A stretch of 9,369 bases of DNA from an uncultured Clostridia bacterium (lineage in GTDB: Bacteria; Bacillota; Clostridia; UBA1381; UMGS1253): positions 1 to 9,369 of the forward strand of contig CAKSHB010000052.1 in assembly GCA_934456295.1 (NCBI GenBank). Direction: 5' to 3'. The stretch's first letter is position 1; each line of letters opens with the position of its first letter. A program made the translations under genes and the position numbers. Positions 1 to 7,900 of this stretch are shown piece by piece. A model generated the notes under the pieces. It ran no database searches, was not told the DNA's origin, and saw only the letters and a program-made list of their open reading frames with translations.

Positions 1-1627
1 CAAGCAGGTTGTAGCTGTAGGTTGATGTCTGCCCCATCGGGTCTGTCACCGTGCTGAGCCGTCCGAACCTGTCATAGCTGCTGATTGTGACCGCGTGAAT
101 TTCGGGGTTAATCGTTTCGTTTACGCCCGAAAGACCGTTTGCCTGTTTTATGACGCGTCCTCCTGCGTCATATTCGTATTTTGAAATCAAATCGCCGTCC
201 TGTGATGACACAACAGCCGCATTGAGCCGTCCGCGCCCGTCATAGATATAGCGCGTGCTGCGGTATACGCCGTCGGACTGCTTTGTTTCCTCACGAACCA
301 TGTTGCCGCTTACATCGTAGTAATTTACCGTTTCACCCTCTGTTGTTTCGTCAACACTGTAAGCAGTTTTGATAACTTTACCTGCACCGTTGTAGGTGTA
401 ATAAACCCTGTTGCCGTTTGCGTCCTGTTCATATTCTACGCGTCCGAGTGAGTCGATGTGCGTTAAAGTTGTCCCTGCCGCTGTCGTTTCTCTGACTTTG
501 CGGTTGGCATAATCATATATGTACGAAACCGTCGGCGTATTCATGCCGTCTGCGTTCGCATTAAAATCCTTTACCGTCAACACATTGCCGAGTGTGTCCG
601 TCGTGTAACTTTGTGTATAAACGTCACTGCCCTCATAAATTGTGTCAAAAACCTGTCTGCCGTATTTGTCCACAGTCCGCCTTGCCCCGAGAAATGTGTC
701 GGAACCTGTGTAAACCTTTACGTATGTATCCGACATTTCGGGCGATTTATAAGGATTATATTCAAATTCCTTTTTGCTTAATACGCTCTCGCCCTCCAGA
801 ACCGTCTCGCTTTTTGTCTGTCCGTCATCATAATACGTATAAGCAATTTTTGATTTTTCACCGCCGTCATCATTATACACACTCTTTCCCGACAGTCTGC
901 CCATGTTATCATAGGAATTTTGATATAATTTGTGCCATGTCTGCGAAACCGTGTCATATACAAACCCTGCCGCATTACGTCCCAGCGCGTCATACGTCAG
1001 CTTTTGCTTAAGCCCGTCCTCCGCCGTTGTAATGATTTCATTTGACGCATCGTTATATGCCAGCTCCGCCGTACGATTGTCGGGATATACCGTTTTTATC
1101 GGACGTCCTGCAATATCATACATATTTGTTGTTTCGCCGCCGCGTGCGTCCGTTGTTTTTGCGAGAAGTCCGAGCCAGTTATATTGCTCCGTAACCGTAA
1201 TGTCACAGGTTGTACTTCCGGTTCCGTCCGTATTTGCAACATTTGACACATTCTTTACCGTCGTAGTTTTTACGAGTGCATTTGCATACGGATTTGCTTC
1301 AAACGCGTTTTTGTCAGCATACGTATAGGAATAATTTGCCGTAACGCCCTCCTTTGTCATCTGCACAAGATCGCCGTTTGCATTATATAAGTAAACTGTT
1401 TCTTCAAATGTCTGCGGCGTACCGTCCGGCGTACTCTTTTTTGCCGCTTTTGAGGACGTAATCTTAGTGCGGTCAGCTGTATTTACAACACCGACCCATG
1501 TGCCGTCACTCTGTTTTTTAAACTGTTCCAGCAGTGTGCCGAAAGACGTATACGAATTTATCAAAATGGCCTCGTCGTCACGTATTTCCTCTGCAACAAG
1601 CTGATTTCTGCCGTTATATATATATTT
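1..1627 (-). repeat. YD (RHS) repeat array, continuing past the window edge
   Basis: Residues about 629-1170 of the YD-repeat protein. More than ten units of the form Y-(D/N)-x-x-G-R/N-(L/V)-x-x-x are seen, for example KYIYNGRNQLVAEE, LYNANGDLVQMT, MYDIAGRPIKTV, TYDALGRNAAGF, SYDNMGRLSGKS, YIYDYANRKVRET, TYNGAGKVIKTA, YIYDGRGRLNAAV, YEYDAGGRVIKQA and SYDRFGRLSTVTDPMGQT. The units are divergent at DNA level, so this is an old protein repeat and not a recent tandem duplication. Confidence 0.92.
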
Positions 1628-3511
1628 TGTTACAACTTTATTGAAAGGCTCGCTTTCTTTTGACTCTTTTGTCGTCACTGTCACTTTTATCGGGAGATAA
1701 TTTCCCTCTGCCTGGTATCTGTAATCTTTTTCGGTTTTAATATAATATCTGTTTCCCTGCTCCGTGCTGCAAACCTCGCTGAGGGTCATATTTCCTTTAT
1801 TGTTGTAGAACTCATACTCCGAATAGTCCGTTTTGTCAGGATATGTTTTTGTTACGGAACGTGTCAAACTTTTACCTGTTTGCCCCTCTGTAACATAGCT
1901 GTACGCAATCCGCTCCTTCAGCTCCGTGTCAGTACTGTTTATGCGTCTGCCGCGCACAGCAACCTTGCGGAAATCGCGCTTTATTTGCCCATCGCTGTGT
2001 CCTGCAAGCGGATCACGCTGACGTATATATGAATATTCTGTCCGTCCGCCTGTACTCAGTTCAACGTAATCCAGTAAGTTTACACCTGCAAGCGCCTTTT
2101 GCATATACGGTGCATATGAGCCTTTGCCAACTGTATATACATCCTCTGCAAAACGTATTCCGTATGTCACTTCATTACCGTCAAGCCCTGCTTTTTTTAC
2201 GGTAAACCGATACATATTATCTTCTTCTATCAGCCCGTTCGGGTCAACAACGTCGTTATTTGAAGTTGCACCCGAAAAAACGAGATACGGCTGTCCGTTT
2301 ATCGTAATGCCGGTTTCACTTATATGTACCTTTCTTCCATAGGTATCCGTTATCGTGGTGTCATATAGCCCGTTGCTGTATTGAATTGTATTGCCGAAGC
2401 TGTCCTGTTTTTGGATTATATCAAGCTTACTCTGACCGCTCTGGCACATTGTATAAATTATACCGTCACTTCGTGCTATCTGAACCGTGAGTCTGTCTTT
2501 TGTTTTCTGTCTCGTCAGAACCGGTGCATACATAGCTGATGTCAAAACATCGTCCTCATGCATGGAACCTTCTTCGGACGCCGAAAACAGCTTAAGCTCC
2601 CATACATCGTAAGTATCATCATTGTACCGGTTATAACCGATCTTATAATTTAAACTCTTTCCCGTTTCGGAGTCATAAAACAACCCGTACCCTTCACAGC
2701 AAAAACCGTCGCTCAGCGGTTCACGATCGTAAGTATGCAAACTCATTGTAGGCGCATCGATAACCCAAGGCGTTCCTGTGGGCAGTCCTGCACGCGCGCC
2801 GCTTTTGTAGTAATCATATATTGCCAGACATTTATTCGTAACCTTTGCAGGCACAGCCGTAAGATCACGGCAAAGTGTCACCTCATTGCCCTGCGGCAAT
2901 TCGTCATATACGTAGAATTTACTGCCATATACAAAGCCCATCGTATTTTCTTCAATAGTATATGAAAACAAAATTGTCATTCCGCTCGGAGTTGTTTTGT
3001 TAAACGCAAGTTTCGAAAAATCGGTATAATCTGTGCCCGTATGCAGAGTATTTGTGCCATTTTCCGCCTCCAGCATATGTGAAACACTGTCAAACATTAC
3101 AAACACAGACTCAGCCGAAGTATCACCGTTTGGATAGTATCTTGCCACATAGCTGTATGTTGTTACCGATGCTTCGGTTCCATACGCCTCATTTTCAACA
3201 TACAGCCGCTCAGCATTGCCGTGCTTATCTGTATTTTCGTGCGTATTAAAACGTCTTTTAACTTCTAAGTCAAGACCGCCCTTACCCGGAAGCTTCAAAT
3301 CCGTAACCTCATAAATCAGGTTGCCGCTCCCTCCGTTTATGATTTCCGTGCCCGCATCGTTTGCCGAAGTCGGTGCAGATTTTACCTCCATGACATCATA
3401 AAACTGCATCATTTCCATATATCCGTTCACTACATCAAGTGTCGTTGCGGAGGCTGTTATGCCAAGAAATGCAAAAACACAAAAGCACAAAGCCGGTATT
3501 ACTTTTTTCAT
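1..3511 (-). CDS. Secreted RHS/YD-repeat protein, 3' partial
   Basis: Open frame of 1170 codons from ATG at 3511 to the window edge; reading it through I met no stop. The N-terminus MKKVIPALCFCVFAFLGITA with ASA at 20-22 is a convincing signal peptide, probably cut before Thr23. Residues about 62-90 (GNLIYEVTDLKLPGKGGLDL, then RRFNT) match the start of many RHS proteins, which read 'LPGRGGLDLxLxRxYNS'. A long beta-rich region follows, with QDSFGNTIQYSNG near 369-381. From about 629 on there is a dense YD-repeat array. YD repeats build a hollow beta-shell that often encloses a variable C-terminal domain (Tc toxins, teneurins, RHS toxins). The C-terminus, and thus the RHS core end and any cargo, is beyond position 1. 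A weak site, AGGGGG (3528-3523), lies 11 bases before the ATG; the ATGA overlap with the upstream gene suggests coupled translation. Scaffold, adhesin and polymorphic toxin all remain possible. Confidence 0.93.
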   Translation of the reverse strand, partial: MKKVIPALCFCVFAFLGITASATTLDVVNGYMEMMQFYDVMEVKSAPTSANDAGTEIINGGSGNLIYEVTDLKLPGKGGLDLEVKRRFNTHENTDKHGNAERLYVENEAYGTEASVTTYSYVARYYPNGDTSAESVFVMFDSVSHMLEAENGTNTLHTGTDYTDFSKLAFNKTTPSGMTILFSYTIEENTMGFVYGSKFYVYDELPQGNEVTLCRDLTAVPAKVTNKCLAIYDYYKSGARAGLPTGTPWVIDAPTMSLHTYDREPLSDGFCCEGYGLFYDSETGKSLNYKIGYNRYNDDTYDVWELKLFSASEEGSMHEDDVLTSAMYAPVLTRQKTKDRLTVQIARSDGIIYTMCQSGQSKLDIIQKQDSFGNTIQYSNGLYDTTITDTYGRKVHISETGITINGQPYLVFSGATSNNDVVDPNGLIEEDNMYRFTVKKAGLDGNEVTYGIRFAEDVYTVGKGSYAPYMQKALAGVNLLDYVELSTGGRTEYSYIRQRDPLAGHSDGQIKRDFRKVAVRGRRINSTDTELKERIAYSYVTEGQTGKSLTRSVTKTYPDKTDYSEYEFYNNKGNMTLSEVCSTEQGNRYYIKTEKDYRYQAEGNYLPIKVTVTTKESKESEPFNKVVTKYIYNGRNQLVAEEIRDDEAILINSYTSFGTLLEQFKKQSDGTWVGVVNTADRTKITSSKAAKKSTPDGTPQTFEETVYLYNANGDLVQMTKEGVTANYSYTYADKNAFEANPYANALVKTTTVKNVSNVANTDGTGSTTCDITVTEQYNWLGLLAKTTDARGGETTNMYDIAGRPIKTVYPDNRTAELAYNDASNEIITTAEDGLKQKLTYDALGRNAAGFVYDTVSQTWHKLYQNSYDNMGRLSGKSVYNDDGGEKSKIAYTYYDDGQTKSETVLEGESVLSKKEFEYNPYKSPEMSDTYVKVYTGSDTFLGARRTVDKYGRQVFDTIYEGSDVYTQSYTTDTLGNVLTVKDFNANADGMNTPTVSYIYDYANRKVRETTAAGTTLTHIDSLGRVEYEQDANGNRVYYTYNGAGKVIKTAYSVDETTEGETVNYYDVSGNMVREETKQSDGVYRSTRYIYDGRGRLNAAVVSSQDGDLISKYEYDAGGRVIKQANGLSGVNETINPEIHAVTISSYDRFGRLSTVTDPMGQTSTYSYNLL
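3508..3511 (-). promoter_or_regulatory. ATGA stop/start overlap coupling two genes
   Basis: On the minus strand the ATG of the YD-repeat gene (3511-3509) overlaps the TGA of the 364-residue protein (3510-3508). Such overlaps commonly give translational coupling by reinitiation, consistent with the weak ribosome binding site ahead of this start. Confidence 0.85.
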
Positions 3512-4602
3512 GGCTGTTCAGTCCCCCTGTTCACTGTATTTATAATTTCACGGATTTTTACCGAGGTTTCATCAGTACTCTCGCCGCTCAATGCTTTTTT
3601 TACTTCTTTTGTGCGGTATCCCTCCTGTGCCAGTCTTTCCGCTGCCTCATCGCTGATACCGCCGGCATTTTCTTTAATCACCTGCTTAAATTTTTCCGTA
3701 TCGTTCGGGTCTGCGTCCAATGATTTCTGTATAGCTTTTACACGCATACTCTTTTCATCGAATTTTTCAAGAATTTGCTGCTTAACCTGCGGTATGCCGC
3801 TGTCATCTTTTTCGATAATATCCTTTGTTTTGCTGCCCGTTTTCCCTGCCAGCATAATCATCGTCTGAAGAGAGCGCAAATCTGTTTCTTCATCAAAATC
3901 CGCTGCCTCAAATTCATCTCTGCCGTAAACCTGCTCACAAATCTGCGCCCATGACGCGCCGTTTTTCTTTCCGTCAAGAATTTGGCGTATTTCTTTCGTT
4001 CCTTTCAGACTCATCTGATAACACAGCACAATTTCATCAGTGGTAATGCCGTTTTTTACATATGCATCAACCTCCTCATACGAAAGCGTACTGTCACCTG
4101 TCCCCTTTACCATTTCATAGGCATTCTCAATCCAAAACCGTTCATCCGAAAATGAAATTCCCATATCATAAATTTCCCGCATAATAGTAATGTCATCCGG
4201 TGTCAAAAGCAAAAAACGATAAATTGACGCAAGCTTCTGCGGATCATACCCCAGCTTCACAAGGGAGATAATATAATCATATTCCGCCGCGGTCATGTTG
4301 TCAAAAACAAAAATGTCCGCAAATTTTGCCGCAGCAATTGCAATATCGTCCTCATAATAACCCTTCGAGCGCATCAGGCGGCGCAAATCTGTCCCTTCCG
4401 TTCCCGTAATTTGTGCCTGCACGGTTTCCGGGCTGTTCTCCGCCCGCCGCGCTCCGCTCTCCGCCGCAAAAGTCAGCAATTCAGCGCTCTCCTCCTCCAT
4501 TGCTCTGTTCTGAATATAGTTTACGCCGACAACTCCGAGCGCAGTCACACTCCCGATAACCAATATTGCAAGTACTATTATAAAAACCTTTTTCTTCATC
4601 AT
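3508..4602 (-). CDS. Membrane-anchored helical protein of unknown function
   Basis: 364 residues, family not recognised. A short basic start (MMKKK) is followed by one hydrophobic segment at about residues 6-28, with no clear signal-peptidase site. The protein is therefore probably anchored by its N-terminus with the rest outside the membrane. Residues 35-364 are charged and predicted mostly helical. Degenerate helix-turn units recur: SKGYYEDDI (79-87), KLGYDPQKL (116-124), DMGISFSDE (146-154), KNGITTDEI (183-191), GASWAQICEQVYG (215-227) and QEGYRTKEV (326-334). This suggests an alpha-helical solenoid-like binding protein. The start is either ATG 4602 or the adjacent ATG 4599, 5 or 8 bases after an AAGGAGG site. 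It begins 14 bases after the protease stop, and its TGA overlaps the start of the YD-repeat gene, so it is co-expressed with both neighbours. An adaptor or chaperone role is inference. Confidence 0.88.
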   Translation of the reverse strand: MMKKKVFIIVLAILVIGSVTALGVVGVNYIQNRAMEEESAELLTFAAESGARRAENSPETVQAQITGTEGTDLRRLMRSKGYYEDDIAIAAAKFADIFVFDNMTAAEYDYIISLVKLGYDPQKLASIYRFLLLTPDDITIMREIYDMGISFSDERFWIENAYEMVKGTGDSTLSYEEVDAYVKNGITTDEIVLCYQMSLKGTKEIRQILDGKKNGASWAQICEQVYGRDEFEAADFDEETDLRSLQTMIMLAGKTGSKTKDIIEKDDSGIPQVKQQILEKFDEKSMRVKAIQKSLDADPNDTEKFKQVIKENAGGISDEAAERLAQEGYRTKEVKKALSGESTDETSVKIREIINTVNRGTEQP

Positions 4603-4607
4603 GCTCC

Positions 4608-4614
4608 CCTCCTT
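4608..4614 (-). promoter_or_regulatory. Ribosome binding site of the 364-residue protein
   Basis: AAGGAGG on the minus strand (plus-strand CCTCCTT), a near-perfect Shine-Dalgarno core. It lies between the protease stop (4617-4619) and the tandem ATG codons at 4602 and 4599. Spacing of 5 or 8 bases permits either start, slightly favouring the second by usual spacing. Confidence 0.85.
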
Positions 4615-4616
4615 GT

Positions 4617-4949
4617 TTATCGGCTGAAGGTAATGCTGCTTTCACAATCGCGCAGACCTCTTACCTTTATAACTGTAACTGCTCCCGACCAAACCATACC
4701 GGGTTCGGGGATAATTGCCGGCAAAAATACGGCGCTCCCCGCCTCTGCCGAAATTACCTTCAGCAAACCATATGTTCCCGGCTCGGTTACGGTCTGTCCC
4801 TGTATTTGCGCCGCAAGGTCAACAATTTCAATATCTGCACTATTATAACTAAATACAAAATTGCCAAACCGTTCATAAGGCACATTGGTGCATGAAAGCG
4901 CTATTAATTTTTCCTCTCCTTCTCTAATAGTAATCTCTGCCTGCACAGT
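4617..4949 (-). other. C-terminal cohesin-like beta domain
   Basis: Protease residues about 1473-1582. The run ITIREGEEKLIALSCTNVP, then FGNFVFSYNSADIEIVDL, and the final SGAVTVIKVRGLRDCESSIT resembles cohesin and related domains: E-G-E/D near the start, an N-V-P turn, F-x-x-x-Y-x-x-x-x-x-E-x-V-D, and a closing V-x-x-x-x-V-x-G strand. True cohesins bind dockerins. No dockerin is visible on any protein in this window, so the partner, if any, would be elsewhere. Tentative. Confidence 0.5.
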
Positions 4950-7900
4950 TCCTGCCGCAGACGGATTTTCCGACAGTACCGTTTCTGGCGGCACATATGT
5001 TAAATCCGCGGTAAGCATGACCTTATCAATCAAACAATCGTTCTCGCGCGGTATAAAAGACAGCGTATAAGAACCGGCAGAAAGTCTGACAGTATCCAGC
5101 TTCGTCCATGTGAAGTTTCCTGTATCTCCATCCGCGTTTATCGGAAGTCCCTTCTGTACGTATCTTCCGTTTCCGTTTTTCAGCCAAAGCGAATCCGATG
5201 CGGAGGAATTTGCACATACACGCGCCCAAACAGCATATGTACCCGTTTTTTCAACTGCCGTTTCAAAGCGCAGCACAGCTTCGGATATTCCGTTCGTATT
5301 ATCAATTTTTCCGCCCCATACCGGAGAAACCACCCGTGCGCGCATTGCCGCACCGTTTGACGAGCGGATTGCTCTTGTTTTTCTGTATGCCGCCGAATTT
5401 GTTCCGTCATAAAAAGATGTCATTAAACCATGCTCCGCATAAGCCGTATAATTTCCGCCAACCATATAATTTTCCATAGTTCCAAATTTCCTGTTATTTG
5501 TTACAATCAATTGGTCAAATACTCCGTCGGCCTCCCTCGGAATTATTTTTACGCTATGACGCCCCGGTCTTAGCGTGAAAGAGCCTGCATATACTATTTT
5601 GTATCCGTTTTGCTCCTCTTTGTCATTAACCGGCAAATCGCGCCATTCATAAGGCGCATCATCCGCTCCAACCCATATTGAATTTTGTGAATACGACCCA
5701 ATCCGTGCGCGGAAATATACATCATATACGTCGGGCTTATCAACATAAAAGCTGCATTTTATAACCGGTGTACTGCTTGCATAAACTCTGTCCATACGTA
5801 AATATCCATTATCAACTCTCGCGGCAAGCGCTTTTCCGCCGGACGCATTTTCATCTGTTATAACCGTAAAATCTGCCGTTTCGCCCTCCGGACTTGTATA
5901 CGGCGTAATCGTGCAGTCCTCCATTTCAAAAACAGCATGCCCGTTCACCATAGTATCATTCGGCTCATTCCAAATATTATCACGGCATACTGCAATCTTG
6001 TCAAAAATACCGCCTTCTTCTCTCGGAACAAGCTTGAGGGTATGTTCACCTGCCGTCATCGTTTCATCCCTGAGTTTTGTCCATACCCATGTGTCCTCCG
6101 CGGCATGACTCAGGTTTGTGTATACATAATCCTGTTCGTCAAATGCAACCCAAACCGAATCCGAGCTGCTGTCAATTTTCCGTGCCCGTACCCATACACT
6201 GTATTTATCCTCATTCTGAATTGGAACGGTAAATGTCATTGCAGGAACAGCCTCCGCGCTGACCGAGCTTACTTTATTATCAATACCCGATACATACGCT
6301 GTCACAGAAGCCGCTCCCGATGCAAAGGCCTCTTCCGATGAAACGTATCCGGCGTCTACTCCGCCGGCACTGTAGCAGGACATAGCGGCGTTTTCCATTT
6401 CATAAACCAGATATTCGCTTTCCGGTATATCAGACGGCACATAGCCCGAATCGTCGGTTACCAAAACCTTATCTATCAAACCTCCGAACTCACGCGGACA
6501 TATGGCAATTGTGTGATAACCGTTCCAAAGCGAACGCTCCGCTACAAGCGTCCATGTCCACGGCTGTTCCATAGTCCCTATATTTAATCCCTTATTGGCA
6601 TAAGCATAGCCATCAAGTTCTCCTGCGCCGAACCACAACGAATCCTGACTCGTGTCGGTCACTTTGCTGCGCACCCAAAAATAGTATCTTTTCTGCACAT
6701 TTGAGCTCAGGTTAAAACTTAACGGCGGCATATATATATCATTTGTTTCATTAATTTTGTTATCGCCCGGATAACTTCCCGACGCCAGCAATGCTTTTCC
6801 TCCGGAGGCGCCTGTATCGGTAACTGCGCTGTATTTCGCCGAAATCCCATTTCTGTTATATCGAAACTGAACCATATCTTCTGCTTCTATTGTTGCCACA
6901 CGTGTATTTAGCAGCGATAAGGCACGGTCTGTATTCTCAACGCGGACTCCGTACCCCTTTCCCTGAGGTGCATGGTCTGCCCGAATATAATAACGCTGAT
7001 TTTTTGTCAGATACGCTTCTATATGAAAGTATGACCGCGGATACTCATTTTCAGATGACTGAATATAGTTTGATGATGTAGGCGTATCGGTTTTATACAA
7101 ATATCCGTTTATAAATGTATTTGCACTGTTATAGCTTGAAATTATATACCGTCCGGTTTCAATCGGCGTAAACTCAAACCAGTTATCACGTGTCGTATTC
7201 TCCGGAACAACTGCTGTATTTTCAACCAAAAAATATGCCTTTTCATAAGTACTGCCGTCACGGTCGCTTCCGAATGCCAGCGGAATTGGCAGCCGCCGCT
7301 CTTCACAGTCCCCCGTTCCCAGCTGACCCAGGCTGTTGTCCCCCCAAACCCAGATTGTGCCGTCACCGCACAATGCAATTGTATGGCGGTAGTATGTGCT
7401 AATCATTTCAATGTTCGATACCCCTGCAACCGGCACATATTGTGTAATAAACTCCTGCTCTATATCCTCTCCCGCACCGAGCTGGCGGAATAAGTTACTG
7501 CCGGCGCCTTTTGCTGTGCCATCGGTATAAATCAGAAATATCTGTTCTTCAACAGCCGTTACATTTTTAATGTTTTCACTATAAACTTGCGGTGTTTCAT
7601 TGTATTCTCCTCCGAAATACAGCTTGTTATCCTCGGTTACCATATACGTTTCATAATAACCAATCGCAATATCCCGCACATTGTTCAGAACCGGCTGAAT
7701 ATACGGCGTTTTATTTCGGTTTATACCGCTGTTTGAATCAGACCAGATAAGTCTTCCCCATGACAAAACCGTGCCGTCCTCTTTAAGAAGTGCAAACTGG
7801 CCCCTATGAGCCGCCGCTTTCTCAACTCCCGTAATTGCAGATACATCGCTGTCCGGCAAATACTGACTGTCACCGCGGATTGTCACGGTCCCGTCTGTTT

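Noticed and set aside
592..1328. Plus-strand open frames of 139 and 132 codons
   Set aside because: They lie antisense to the continuous YD-repeat frame, overlap each other in different frames, have Cys/His/Ser/Pro-rich composition typical of antisense shadows, and match no family.
4603..4616. Possible terminator or promoter between the protease and the 364-residue gene
   Set aside because: The 14-base gap contains only the ribosome binding site; there is no room for a hairpin or promoter.
4617..4760. Sortase LPXTG anchor at the protease C-terminus
   Set aside because: The protein ends in a beta-domain sequence (SSITFSR) with no LPXTG motif, hydrophobic segment or basic tail.
4411..4848. 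Plus-strand open frame of 145 codons
   Set aside because: It spans the junction of two well-supported minus-strand genes, with no ribosome binding site or domain; a shadow frame.
5026..5410. Minus-strand frames of 67 and 76 codons in other phases
   Set aside because: They lie inside the protease gene on the same strand, out of phase with conserved module 4.
5937..6341. Plus-strand open frame of 134 codons
   Set aside because: Fully antisense to the second CBM-like module of the protease, which shows clear protein-level conservation between copies.
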